This document shows, piece by piece, positions 50,181 through 61,012 of a stretch of 64,000 nucleotides of DNA. This stretch comes from Nitzschia sp. pyKryTriq1 (Eukaryota > Bacillariophyta > Bacillariophyceae > Bacillariales > Bacillariaceae). How positions within the stretch are numbered: the first letter of the stretch is position 1; the number at the start of each line of letters is the position of its first letter. The stretch spans positions 1,798,001 to 1,862,000 of the forward strand of contig OY101123.1 in the NCBI GenBank assembly GCA_956465555.1, read 5' to 3'. The notes beneath the pieces are model-generated. The model was given only the letters and a program-made list of their open reading frames with translations. It was not told where the DNA came from and made no database searches. The position numbers and the translations under genes are program-made.

Positions 50181-52475
50181 CTATGATGTGTCATCTTGTG
50201 TGGGATACGTGTAATGAAAAATGCGCATCAATGTGGGGTCCAGAGCCTTGCGGGAATATTCCAACTCTTCCTGACTCATTTGATAAAAACGCAATGCGGC
50301 ATCTGTATTCTTTTTCATAAGGCCCACAAATGAAAACTCTTCGTTTTTGGCATTGCCGTGAGTCTTGGATGGTCCGAGATCTACGCGGACTGCTGGAAGG
50401 CCATAGCGATTAGAAATGGCAACGAATGATGATTGTTTCAAATTTTTCTTTGATTTCCAATCTGCCCCAATGCATTGCTGGATTTCCCGTATGATTTGTG
50501 GTAGATGAAACATCGTGTCTTCAAATCTCACAATCAATCGGGGAAACGCTGCTTCCAGATATTGGTTGTAGAACTCATTCCAAGCATGGTACAAGGACGG
50601 CCATGTCGAGGTTGCGTTCGGTAGGACTCTCACCCCGCCTCCGTTGAATTTAAATGAACTGCCGCCAAACTGCATTGTAACTTCCGTACCAACGGTATCA
50701 TTATTTTGTTGCGGCACGACAGGGCAGAGTCCCTTTGCTTTACCATCCCAGTCCAAATTATAGGCGGCGGTACATGTACTCTTACGCCAAAGATATGGAT
50801 CTCGAATCACCACAATCGGCAACACATTGGCATGTTCAACGGGGTCTCGATGACCAATTTGTGCAAAATTGGGATTGTGTTTCCACCATGGCACAGCATT
50901 AAAGGTTTTCCATTGCTTTGGATTCCACAAGTTCAGCTGTAAATTGTTTGTCAAGGCGTTGGTTCCTGTATTGAATGTTCCCGCAATACGGGCAGTTGCC
51001 TTCGTCCCCCATTGACGTCGAAAGCTCGCGCATTGCTCCAAACCTACTATGATGGGTCCTCCAGTGTATGTATCATTGTAATCGTTTGATACTGATTTGT
51101 TCCTGTTGGCTGGAGTCCTATCGTCGTTGCGTACCCCATTCGGCGAATAGAAAAGACGAGTCGCATTTTCCATGATCTCGTTGGCCATGGCCATAGTTTC
51201 ATTGTTTTGCGCTGTGGCGGTGGTCGTGCTGGTGGATGATCCAGACGTCTTTTGAAGGAGCTCAACGAACGCATCGAAAGAAGAGGCCTTCTCCGCCTCC
51301 ACAGAATATGGTTCCCACGGGCTCGGGTGTGGATTCTTCGGCGCAACAGCATCATGTTTGCCGCCAGCAACCTGTGTCACCGGCCGGAAGCTGTACGCAC
51401 AGTCAAAGACAGCTGTAGTCCAATCATGATCATCCTTGTAAAGAACGAGCGGCTCTCCCTGAAAGGTTGCACGATAATGGTCCTCGGTCGTGCTGCTTCT
51501 GTTGAAGAGGACGCATTGTTGTGGGTGCACATCAAGGCAGTGTGGATTGGGCTGTAGATCTTGCGGTGCTCTGTCAGCAATAGCAACAGCAAGCAGTTTG
51601 AGGCTGTACCAATTAGAGATAACTGGAAGTGATTGGTCGGCCGGATGAAGTGATTCTTTGGTGATGTCTGGACCAATCTGCACCATGCGCTCGGCGACGC
51701 TCAGCAGCACACGGTTGCATGGCTTGCTAACCAGAAACCCATTGTAAACGGTGACGCCAAATGAGCGATCAGGCGATCCACCGACGTTGCCCATAGCTTT
51801 AGGGGAGTTTCCTTGCGTGACGTAAACGCTGTCGACCGAGTTTATGAAGGAGGCATTGAATTCCGCCAACAATTGACCGTCGTCATCAAGATAGATGCCC
51901 CCCTTCTCGTATAGGAAAAGATACCGCCAAAGGTCCAGCTGATGTGGTGGTCTTGATAGTGCATTGAAAAGTGCCTGGAATCGTAGCGGCTGTGTGCGCA
52001 TGAATGCACAAATGTCATCGTCGTCGTGCCAAATATATCCTGTCCCCGATGGTAACTTAGCCAAAATGGTTTGAACCTCTGACCTGGATGGACGTCGTTC
52101 GGGCGAGGAGGTTACATGAAGGACCCAACGATGCGGTGTCGCCGAGCGCAAGCAACGGGGCTCACCAACTCTGTCATGGAAAAGTGCAGATCCAGCCGAG
52201 AGCGGCCACGTTGGAAAATCCTTGCACTGAAAGCTGGACACTTTGCGTTCCTTCTTAGCAACCAAGACTTTGCTTTGTGTTTTTTTCTCTGCAACCGAGA
52301 CATTGGTCTGTTCCAGCGGCTCTCCTCGTTCAGCCTGCGACAGCACCAAGCATGGCTCGTCTTGTCCTTGTTCAACTGGCAACGCCCAACGCAAAGTTAC
52401 TTGACCCCAATGCAAAGTTACTAAAAGGCTCGCCACGCAGCAGCTCAAAGCAAGCGCAAGGAACAATTTATGCAT
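50181..52475 (-). CDS. Glycosyltransferase (DXD type) fused to a sulfotransferase-like domain
   Basis: 764 residues from MHKLFLALALSCC, a signal anchor; the frame opens 84 bases earlier. The N-terminal half has a DXD-sugar-binding glycosyltransferase of Gly_transf_sug/OCH1 type: GYIWHDDDDICAF, HQLDLWRYLFLYEKGGIYLD followed by DDG (catalytic DDD about 197-199). After a low-complexity linker, the C-terminal half has a PAPS-loop-like IAGTFNTGTNALTNNL (about 497-512) and a 3'-phosphate-type PIVVIRDPYLWRK (about 553-565), then a FED-type strand IVRFEDTM, as in sulfotransferases. Both domains would lie in the Golgi lumen, so one polypeptide could add a sugar and a sulfate to the same glycan. The linker was copied at 49336-49752. 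Confidence 0.75.
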   Translation of the reverse strand: MHKLFLALALSCCVASLLVTLHWGQVTLRWALPVEQGQDEPCLVLSQAERGEPLEQTNVSVAEKKTQSKVLVAKKERKVSSFQCKDFPTWPLSAGSALFHDRVGEPRCLRSATPHRWVLHVTSSPERRPSRSEVQTILAKLPSGTGYIWHDDDDICAFMRTQPLRFQALFNALSRPPHQLDLWRYLFLYEKGGIYLDDDGQLLAEFNASFINSVDSVYVTQGNSPKAMGNVGGSPDRSFGVTVYNGFLVSKPCNRVLLSVAERMVQIGPDITKESLHPADQSLPVISNWYSLKLLAVAIADRAPQDLQPNPHCLDVHPQQCVLFNRSSTTEDHYRATFQGEPLVLYKDDHDWTTAVFDCAYSFRPVTQVAGGKHDAVAPKNPHPSPWEPYSVEAEKASSFDAFVELLQKTSGSSTSTTTATAQNNETMAMANEIMENATRLFYSPNGVRNDDRTPANRNKSVSNDYNDTYTGGPIIVGLEQCASFRRQWGTKATARIAGTFNTGTNALTNNLQLNLWNPKQWKTFNAVPWWKHNPNFAQIGHRDPVEHANVLPIVVIRDPYLWRKSTCTAAYNLDWDGKAKGLCPVVPQQNNDTVGTEVTMQFGGSSFKFNGGGVRVLPNATSTWPSLYHAWNEFYNQYLEAAFPRLIVRFEDTMFHLPQIIREIQQCIGADWKSKKNLKQSSFVAISNRYGLPAVRVDLGPSKTHGNAKNEEFSFVGLMKKNTDAALRFYQMSQEELEYSRKALDPTLMRIFHYTYPTQDDTS

Positions 52476-53302
52476 TGCGTCGAGAATGCTGCTTCTGTGC
52501 AATAATTCCTCTAAAACACGTAATTCTTGTTTCGAGTGGCGATTGCTGAATACTTGCACACCTCCCGCCCGGCTGAAACGAACAACGCTTTGGTTGAAAT
52601 GTAGAGGTGCAGCAGCTACCGTACCAGGTATGTCTACTGTCTACGAGTACAGTACAAGTACAGTATTGCAGTATTGATAATAGTCGTCGTAGCGCCACTT
52701 TTCGGTTGGAAAGTTGCCACAGAAACACGGCAATGATCCGCGGTGAGGGTTTTAGCAGGGAAAGGCGTTATGAGCACAGATGATTTTTGAATTTATAAAA
52801 AAAAATGCGCCAAGCGATCAAAAGCTCTCGATTTCGAACTTTATAGAGTCTGGCCTTCATACGTTCACGCCTGCCGATGCGCGGCGTATACTGTACCGCA
52901 GGTACAGTACCGGTAGGTACGGTACAGTATACCGGTACTGGTACTGTACGCACCTGTACAGCATACCAGGTACTGTACATACGGTACAGTATGACGAATA
53001 TTCAGAACCGTCTGGCCTTCCGCCATTTAATCCAAATCATCGACGGACGACGACAGACATTATTTTTTCGGCGCGAACCTCTACGCAGTACCACACGGTA
53101 CCTGGTACTGGTACACGTAGTATCTGCGTAGTGAGTTTGCGCTTCGTAGAAAATGATGCTTTTGGCGGCACTGCGTTCTCTGCGGACGGACGCGAAGGAG
53201 TGCATTGCTTGCTTTGTTGAGCGAGTTCGTCATCATTGTGCTGTTGGTTTTGTTGTACTGCAGATCATACATATCCTTCCTATCCCAACACAACACAACA
53301 CA
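52476..53302. other. GTAC-rich intergenic region
   Basis: Holds a dense cluster of GTAC, GGTACC and TACCGGTA palindromes at 52890-52990 and 53085-53120. No exon coding the missing MSH2 N-terminal domain is visible in any frame. The CAG at 53261 could be an acceptor, but sequence after it reads as leader. Confidence 0.45.
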
Positions 53303-56135
53303 ATGGCGTCTTCTTCTGCTGTAGATGGCGTCACTGCTCCTGGAGATGCCACGACGACCTCCGTGGCCATTTTGGTAGGGTCGTCGCCAGGGTCCGCAGC
53401 AGGGGCGGCCTTTTCGGAGATTTCCGTCGCTGTATGGGTCTGCCAAGAACGAGGGGCCCGGCAATCCATGGCTGATCCATGGAAATACACTTTGGAATAC
53501 TTTGAATTTATGGATGATACAGCGCGATGGACACATTTGGATCAATTGCTCTTGCGGTACCCTCCGCAGTCTTTGCATGTGGCGAGTAGCGAAGCCATGA
53601 TGAATAACGGCAGCAGCAGCAGCGGTGGCAGCAAATCCAATAGCTCTTCGGCTGCCTCCAAGGCCAAACAGCAACGTCGTGAGCGTCTGATGCAAAATCT
53701 TCAAGTCTTCTTGGAAGAGCGTCAGTCGCAGTCCGTTCCTTTGAACAGCAGTGACAGCGAAGATGAGGAAGGTAACAACAACGACAACAACAACAACAAT
53801 GATCTGCCACCGGCCTGTCATTTGCACACAAATGTCCCTGCCGATTCCACCAAGATTGAATCGGCCGTATCACAGATTTTGTTGCAAGATTCCGATGTGC
53901 AAGTCGCGTATCGGGGCAATTTGGAACTCTTTCAAGGCAAACTCTTGCAGCAAGGCCTCGCCCTGTGGCTTCAAGCCGAAGAACTGTATCCTCCGAGCGT
54001 TGTACCCAACCAGTGGTCGCATTCTCTCAAGATCCAACCCGGCGTGTTGAATTCTCATCTCGTCATGGATCGGACCGCCGCCTCGTGCATTCATTTGTTG
54101 CCTCCCGCCAATGCCGGAGTCGCGACCGTCGTCGGCGGCCGTGCGCACAACAATTCCTTGTGGGGTTTGTTGAGTCAACATTGTGCGACAAGCATGGGCA
54201 AGGCCAAACTTCAAATTTGGTTGCGTCAACCCTTGATTGATTTGGCCGCCATTCTGTATCGTCAAAATGCCGTGACGGCGCTCGTACAGAGTACAACCAG
54301 TCTGGACCGTTTGCAAGGTGGCTTACGGGCCTTTACCGGTGTCGATCTCGGCCAACTGGCGTCCGTCTTGGCCCAATACGCTCCATCCACGTCCGATGAT
54401 GATAATGTCCGTGTCAGCAATAATAATACGAAACGTCCGCTCAAAGCCTTGTATCAGTTGTACTTGTTGAGTGCGTCCCAATTGCCGGCACTACTCGAGG
54501 TCATGGAAGGGATTATGGAAAACAACCACGGTAACGGTAGCCAGCTGTTACAAGACTCGCATCAACAACTCGTCCAACTCATGGCCGAATTGGATCGTTG
54601 TCAAGGATTGGTCGAAGCCGTCTTGGATTTAGATTCGGCACCTCGCGAGTACTTGATCAAGCCGAGCTTTTCCGCCAGACTGCAAGAATTGTATCAAGAA
54701 TTGGCGGTCGTCCAAGATCAAGTCGACGACGAACTGGCCACGGTCCAGGAAAGTTGGGCCCAAGCCACGGGCAGTGGCGACAAGAATGTCGTCCGACTCG
54801 AAGAATGTGTGGTGAATAACAGTGCAGATGGAAGTACGACCAGTAGTTGGCAATTCCGTGTCCCAGATACGAATGGCGCCAAAATTGTTGAAACCTTGCC
54901 GGGCGATCATGGCATGAAGATGCATCGCGTGTTGAAAAATGGTGTGTACTTTTCAACTCGAACCTTGCGTCAATTGTCGGCGCAATATCAACAAGTCACG
55001 TCGGAGTATTCCAATCATTCGGGACAAGTAGTACACGATGCCATGCGAGTCGCCACGACCTATCAAACTGTGGTGGAACGAGCGGCCCAACTCGTGTCGA
55101 CCTTGGATGTCATCCTGGCCTTGGCCCGCACCGCCGCCTACAGTCCTCATGAGTACTGTAAACCTGAATTGACGGACAGTGAGGAGAATGGAGCGGGAAT
55201 TGAGGTATGTACACATGTTGCTCGAAACAAAGCAAAAGGCGTTCTCTTGTTTTGATTTCATTCTTCTCGTCGTTCTGACCTCGCTTCTTTCTTTCTTTCT
55301 TTCTTTGTCTTCTTTCTTTGCACAGCTCAAAGCCGCACGTCATCCGTGTGTCGAATTACAAGATAATATGGAATATATTCCCAATGATGTTTCTATGAAA
55401 CTGAACGAGGATTCCTCGCAAAACTTTTTGTTAGTGACGGGCCCCAACATGGGAGGAAAATCCACTTATATCCGGGCCTTGGGCGCAGTTGTGTGCTTGG
55501 CCCAAATTGGAGCCTATGTTCCCGCTACCAGTGCGACGATCAATATTTGCCATGCCTTGTTGGCACGCGTTGGAGCGGGCGATTTGCAAGAGCGTGGCAT
55601 TAGTACGTTCATGGCGGAAATGCTCGAGGCCTCGTCGATTCTACGAACGGCTACGAAACGAAGTTTGATCATTATTGATGAACTCGGACGAGGAACTTCC
55701 ACGTTTGATGGATATGGTTTGGCCAAGGCCATTTCGGAATACTTGCAACGTCGGATTGGTTGCATGACGGTCTTTGCCACGCATTTTCATGAATTGACAC
55801 ACATGCCGGGCATTCAGAATTGTCACGTCACTGCCCAAAAGCAAACTGGTTCGGGCGATTTGACCTTCTTATATCAAGTCCGACCAGGACCTTGCCTCGA
55901 ATCATTTGGGATTCAAGTGGCGGAAATGGCCAAAGTTCCTACGGTCGTGATTCAAGATGCCAAACGCATGGCGGCAGATCTGGAACACTTTGGATCTAGC
56001 AAGCGGCAACGAGTGGCGGATCGTCAATTTGTGCAACGTTTCGGAGCTTTGGACATTCCAAGTTTGTTGCGGCAATACATGAATGGTACTGGGGAGGAGC
56101 CACGTGCCAAATTGTTGGAAATGCTCGTCGCATAA
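53303..56135 (+). CDS. MSH2: MSH2-type MutS homologue lacking mismatch-binding domain I
   Basis: Exons 53303-55204 and 55326-56135 (121-base intron, phase 0) give 903 residues. The lever/clamp part matches MSH2 ([42 protein letters not shown]-like WQFRVP). The ATPase reads [17 protein letters not shown], Walker [14 protein letters not shown] (about 672-684), [20 protein letters not shown], Walker [15 protein letters not shown] and ATHFHEL. MSH2 pairs with MSH6 or MSH3 in mismatch repair. The protein begins at the connector domain ([30 protein letters not shown]); the roughly 120 residues of domain I found in other MSH2 proteins are missing. Low-complexity inserts lie in the connector. The frame runs upstream to 53153, but without homology. 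Confidence 0.85.
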
Positions 56136-56957
56136 ATCGATTGTACACATCTTCCTTGAAAGTGATCTGCCGGGATGTTCACCAGAGGATGACGATGAAG
56201 TCAACTACCACTACTACATAATCCTTGCTGTCCATCTCTACTACTACCCCAACCCCAAATGTGTCTACCGTTACGGACAGACACAAGAAGAAAAAACTAC
56301 AGTATTGCTTGTTTTCATCATTGCTAGACTGTATGGTAGCTTCGATGGAGGGCTCCTCTATCATCACAACAACTATCGACTGAAAGAAATATAACATAAT
56401 GAGATTTCAGTCGTCGGCAATGCCTTTTAGCTCGTCCAAGTCATCAAAAGTAATAGAAGTCTGAGAGCTTGTTCATTTCCATCATGGGGTGCATCCTCGT
56501 CGCCGGTCATGTCCTTTCAGTCACACCACGCCTACTGTACCACCACAGGGTATGCGTTACGAGTACCTGCTGGTAGTACGCGTACAGTTGTTGTTGTCGA
56601 GTAAAACACCGCGATTATGTTGTAATACAGTAGTGCTGGAACGTCGACCCCTTCGACTAAAAGTTCGACCGTTCGACCCATACGACTTTCTCTGTGCCAT
56701 TGATTTTCGCGCGGAAAGATTTTCTATTTTTCTACAGTAGTTCGACAAAACAACATCAGCTCCAGCAGCAGCAGCACCAATAACTCTCTCTACTAGTAGA
56801 AGAGTAGTAGGGACCTATATACTGCTCGATGATGACGATGATGCAATAATAGCATTATACATAGGATACGCACGACACAGCACTGCTCCCTCGGAAAAGC
56901 TAGCTAGCTAGCTAGTAGACTAGACTAGACTAGACTAGACTAGTTGTAATCTTCACC
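56136..56957. other. Upstream region of the AlkB fusion gene
   Basis: The part from about 56258 recurs at 61733-62401 with many small differences. It ends with a GCTAG repeat and a (TAGAC)n microsatellite just before the ATG. Confidence 0.6.
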
Positions 56958-58556
56958 ATGGCGGCGGACGACAACGTCAAGGACGGCGACACTGACAACA
57001 ACAACGACTCCCAAGACAACAAAAATAAATACTTGGTAGCGCTGGAAACGCCTTGCGTCTATTTTGATCCCGAATTTCTCTCGGACGCGGACGCTTCGAA
57101 ATTCTACCAAGAGTTGCTGCACGGAATCAAATGGGAAACCACGTCCAAGATTAATCGGTGGGTCAGTTTACACCACGCCCGAGGAGAATTATTGGAAGAA
57201 GCGTCGTATCAATATCGGGATGCTCCCGGCGCGGCCCATTTGGGTTTTACCGAGACGATTCAAAAGATCCAAGAGGCCGCGCAAGAGTGGTACTTTGCCC
57301 AAACGCAACAAAACGTCGAATTCAATGTCTGTTTGTTGAATTATTACGAAAATGGACAACAGCGGATTGGATGGCACTCGGATCGGGAAGAAATTGGTCG
57401 GTCGACACCCATCGCTTCGGTCAGTTTGGGAGCGACACGGCAGCTTCAAATTCGAAACAAGATATCCGGTCCTATGGATCGAGCCTCGTTGGACATGCCA
57501 AATGGATCCTTGGTTGTGATGGAAAATATTTGTCAACACGAGTACCTTCATTCTGTTCCGAAACAGCCGTCAGTGTCAGACGGCCGGATCAATCTGACGT
57601 TTCGATGCAAGTCGTTCACTACGGATGGAGAACTCGAACATGAGAAGCGGGATGACTGGCTTGCGACCATGACAGAAGGTATTCAACCCGATGCCAAAGC
57701 GTGGACGTCGAAAGGTCTGTCGTCATCAATAATAGCCGACAATAAGAACAATACTCAAGAATCTGCTCATGTATTTGGGGACGGCGTCCCAACGGATGCC
57801 TTGGATCCAGACTACCCAACGATTTGTTTCTTGCTCAAAACCAATATAGGCACCGAGAGGTACTGTGGAGCGGAAATTCAAGAGCTGTTGGATGCTAATG
57901 ATCGTCTGCGTGATAACTGGCGTGTGATTGCTCGCCCACTACTGATGGATGGAATGGTGGCCTGCTGTTGTCGACAAGAGGGTCCTTCTGCCGAAATGAA
58001 ATCAGAACTTGCCGGAATTCTACTCGGCACCAAATCGGCCCACCACCTTCTGGACTACCATACTGACTTTTTCATCGAAGAATGTTGTACCGAGGATGTT
58101 CCAACACCACAACTCGTCACTGCTGAAATGCTCTACGAGCATTTCAAAAAGCTTATCGTCAACAAGGATGTCGTCATTTCGTCTATGGAACAGCTCGCGG
58201 ACAGTGGAGGAGGGACCTTTCGTGCGACCTGTGATCGAATAGGAGGCCCTCATGCCTTTGTACGGACAGATGTCGAGAGAGAAATGGGTGGCTCGCTGGC
58301 GGAGTACTACCATACACGAAAAGTGAAACCCAAAATGGAAGATTACGATGTCTGTATCTGGATTGAAATTGTCGGCTATCGCGTCATCGTTGGAACCCAA
58401 ATCAATGTTTCCGACCTCAGTAAGGACCGACATTTTCTCAAGTTTCGTAACGCCGTCACGGTCAAAACCAACATTGCGTATGCCTTGGTGCGTTTGGGCA
58501 ACATTCAGCCGGGTCACACGGTTTTGGATCCCTTTTGCGGAAGTGGCACTCTCCTA
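56258..58556 (+). repeat. Segmental duplication, copy 1
   Basis: Matches 61733-64000 over the whole remaining window. The 5' 700 bases show roughly ten percent differences with indels, the following coding sequence one difference that I could find. Confidence 0.92.
56899..56944 (+). repeat. GCTAG and TAGAC microsatellite
   Basis: Tandem GCTA units followed by five or six TAGAC units, 14 bases before the ATG; the second copy (about 62351-62388) is shorter by two TAGAC-type units and one GCTA-type pair. Confidence 0.8.
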
Positions 58557-59117
58557 CTCGAGGCCTTGGAGGTGTTTCAGAAGAAAATATTTTGTATTGG
58601 GTTGGATGTTTCCAAACGAAGCGCTGCCGGTTCCCAAGAGAACGCACTGGCTGAGAACTTTGGTTCCGATGTTTGTAAATTTGTTTGCTCAGACGCTCGA
58701 GGTCTCCGCCGTCACGTCGATGATGAATCGGTGGATGCAATCATCAGCAATCTTCCTTGGGGCGTCCAAACAGGACCCAAGAATAGCGTCACGGATTTGG
58801 GAACTCTTTATGAAATCTTCCTGAGGACGGCTTGGTATGTATTGAAACCTGGAGGTCGAATTGTGATGCTGGTCTTGCGAGGATTGCAAACAATGCGAAT
58901 TGTCCGCAAGCTGAGCGGCCGCTACAAATTGTTGAGCGTCAATGTCGTCCGAACCACGAATAATCTGCCAAGCATTCTAGTGGTGGAGAAGCTCGCGGCG
59001 GATGACGTCCGAGACAGTATCAAGGGACAACTGGCGTACATGAATCAATACGTGACAGTGAGCCCTGAGATGTATCAGGCTATACACATGGAAGCCATTG
59101 ATGAGGAGGAGAAATAA
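56958..59117 (+). CDS. AlkB dioxygenase / THUMP / methyltransferase fusion
   Basis: 719 residues. Residues 25-220 form an AlkB 2-oxoglutarate/Fe(II) dioxygenase: NVCLLNYYENGQQRIGWHSD gives iron ligands H140 and D142, YLHSV gives H198, and R210 and R216 in GRINLTFR bind 2-oxoglutarate. Residues about 265-500 resemble a THUMP RNA-binding region (FRATCDRIGGPHAFVRTDVE, CIWIEIVGYRVIVGTQI). From about 500 a Rossmann methyltransferase follows: NAVTVKTNIAYALVRLG, motif I LDPFCGSGTLLLEA (524 on), and SNLPWG at 597-602, like the N-x-P-[WYF]-G of THUMPD2/3 and Trm14 guanine-N2 methylases. The fusion should act on RNA, most likely tRNA, with methylation and oxidative demethylation or hydroxylation in one chain. 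No signal peptide. A second copy starts at 62402. Confidence 0.85.
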   Translation: MAADDNVKDGDTDNNNDSQDNKNKYLVALETPCVYFDPEFLSDADASKFYQELLHGIKWETTSKINRWVSLHHARGELLEEASYQYRDAPGAAHLGFTETIQKIQEAAQEWYFAQTQQNVEFNVCLLNYYENGQQRIGWHSDREEIGRSTPIASVSLGATRQLQIRNKISGPMDRASLDMPNGSLVVMENICQHEYLHSVPKQPSVSDGRINLTFRCKSFTTDGELEHEKRDDWLATMTEGIQPDAKAWTSKGLSSSIIADNKNNTQESAHVFGDGVPTDALDPDYPTICFLLKTNIGTERYCGAEIQELLDANDRLRDNWRVIARPLLMDGMVACCCRQEGPSAEMKSELAGILLGTKSAHHLLDYHTDFFIEECCTEDVPTPQLVTAEMLYEHFKKLIVNKDVVISSMEQLADSGGGTFRATCDRIGGPHAFVRTDVEREMGGSLAEYYHTRKVKPKMEDYDVCIWIEIVGYRVIVGTQINVSDLSKDRHFLKFRNAVTVKTNIAYALVRLGNIQPGHTVLDPFCGSGTLLLEALEVFQKKIFCIGLDVSKRSAAGSQENALAENFGSDVCKFVCSDARGLRRHVDDESVDAIISNLPWGVQTGPKNSVTDLGTLYEIFLRTAWYVLKPGGRIVMLVLRGLQTMRIVRKLSGRYKLLSVNVVRTTNNLPSILVVEKLAADDVRDSIKGQLAYMNQYVTVSPEMYQAIHMEAIDEEEK

Positions 59118-59491
59118 TTCTGCAAGGCTATTGTTTCTCTGTTACCGTAGTCTCTGCCGGTACCATCACCGGTTCCGCCGTAAGAGAAGTTATTGACCAC
59201 GCGACGGATTGACACCCCTGAGGTAGAAATTAGAATGGACATAAAAGCAAGTCATCGCTCTAGTATTCGATTATGAGAGAGAGAGAGAGAACACGCGGAT
59301 ATCCTGGTAGCAACGCGTTCACCTGAAATTGCGGATTTTCTACGAGAATCATGATACTTAAAAGGCACTTCTGAATGTAAAGCATACTATTGTACCATTA
59401 AGCGTTCATTGCACGAATACAACAACGATTCAACTAGCATGCATCAGTAATATATATAGCAAGCAACATATGGGGCAAATCAGGAAGACCT
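59118..59491. other. Convergent spacer
   Basis: Contains GGTACCATCACCGG near 59158 and a (GA)n tract near 59276-59290. No gene. Confidence 0.4.
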
Positions 59492-60584
59492 TCACTGCTG
59501 CTGCTGCTGGGGTTTCTTTGGCATGTGGCGGTAGGGGTGGGCAATGAGATGCTCGATGGCTTCCAACAGCAGGGCTTCTGATTCTTCAGTGGGTGGTAGC
59601 TGTTGGAAGTATGATGGCAGAGAGAACGGTATGACTACTTGCCCATCATCATGCTGAAATATTGCTGGAATGAGCATGTTGTTCTTTGGGTCTTGGTATC
59701 CTCCGGCGGTCATGGACGAATCGGCAGAATCGTCGAGATACTTGTTGGCCGCAATCGCAAATTCCAACAAGGAGCAGCCGCTAGCATCGCTTTCGCTCCT
59801 GCTGGTGCCGGAGACCGAGGACGGGATATTGTTGACGACGGGTGCTGTCGTCTTTGCTTTTTGCCACCCATCGCGTGTCGTTTCATTACTAGGACTCCTA
59901 GTAGTGCTACTAGTACTCGGGCAGTGCCCCGTACCTTTCACCTTTTCCCTCACCATACGTGTGCACAAGGCAGGCATGCCTCGGATCATGAGAGGGTGGC
60001 AATAAGATCCAATGTCTTCTTCCCTCGACTGAGATTCCTTGATCATTCGTCGGAATCCGTAGATGGACAGCTGTCGGGAAAAGCTGCGGTACTTTGGAGA
60101 TTTTGGGTAGTATCGAGGTATAATTTGCGTTTCGAACTCGTGTTTCAAATGAACCTTGAAGCCATTGCCATGGGGAAGCCAGGACACGATATGCTCGTTT
60201 CCCTCGAGAGAGGCATCTTCAAGGAGCTGGTGTAGTTCGAAAGGGAACTTAAACTGCAGTCAAGGGGGGGGGGGGGCAAAAGAAAGGGCGAGGAAGAAGA
60301 TCGGATTAGCCCCACGAATGAAGAAGGTACTAGAAGCATCACCAATGCAGCAGTAGCAGAAAGACTCCGCATCGGTGTTTAGAAACAAGGGAAACGCGGC
60401 GTACCTTCAAAGTTTCTTTGTTCATCATAGTGCATGTCTGGTATGATGATCGAGCAGCCGCCGGGATCACCAGCATTTTGGAACGCCGCTGGTGGTCGTC
60501 TTCTTCTTCTGTCTCGGCAAAGTGTGTATTTCTTTGATGGAGCTCTTGCTCATCTGTGTTTTGTTGGTGGGCTTTCATAGTCAA
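59492..60584 (-). CDS. Heat-shock-factor-type transcription factor, two exons
   Basis: Exons 60405-60584 and 59492-60253 (151-base GT-AG intron, phase 0) give 313 residues. The DNA-binding domain spans about residues 61-130: FKFPFELHQLLEDASL, IVSWLPHGNGFKVHLKHEF and YRSFSRQLSIYGFRRM, the recognition-helix region of HSF proteins (usual F-x-R-Q-L-N-x-Y-G-F). The intron falls exactly before the first domain strand. The intron holds a run of 13 G on the plus strand. No clear leucine-zipper trimerisation region follows; the C-terminal part is Ser/Thr-rich with a Gln run at the end. HSFs form a very large family in diatoms; individual targets are unknown. Start chosen at 60584; Met 3 is alternative. 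Confidence 0.85.
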
Positions 60585-61012
60585 CGTTTGTTTTGCTTTT
60601 GGTGGGTCCTTTGCAGACTTCAGAATTGTGAGCGGTACGTGATGTAGTTACAAATTTTACAGTGTTCGGAATGTGGATCGATAGAAGAAGAAGTACGAGT
60701 ACGTACACGATTGTACAGTGTTCGGAATGTTGATCGGTTATCTAGTAGTACCAATTCTCACCTACAGGTATGTCACCCGCGGAGTGATGACGCCGGTACT
60801 GGGGCGCATAAGTACTGAGTACTGTACGATTTAACGAGCGAGTACGTACTGTGGACAAAAAAAATGCGCTTTTGGATCTTGCTTTTAGACCAACGTTAAT
60901 TTGTGTCTTAATTAAAATGTTGTGTTCGGAATGCGGATCGAGACAAGAAGCATATTTTAACAGGTACGAGGGTAAGTACCCCAGCGAAACGTACAGTGTA
61001 CTGGCTGTTTCT

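Noticed and set aside
53153-53302. 50-residue N-terminal extension of the MSH2 frame
   Set aside because: No similarity to MSH2 domain I; a better ATG with clean leader is at 53303.
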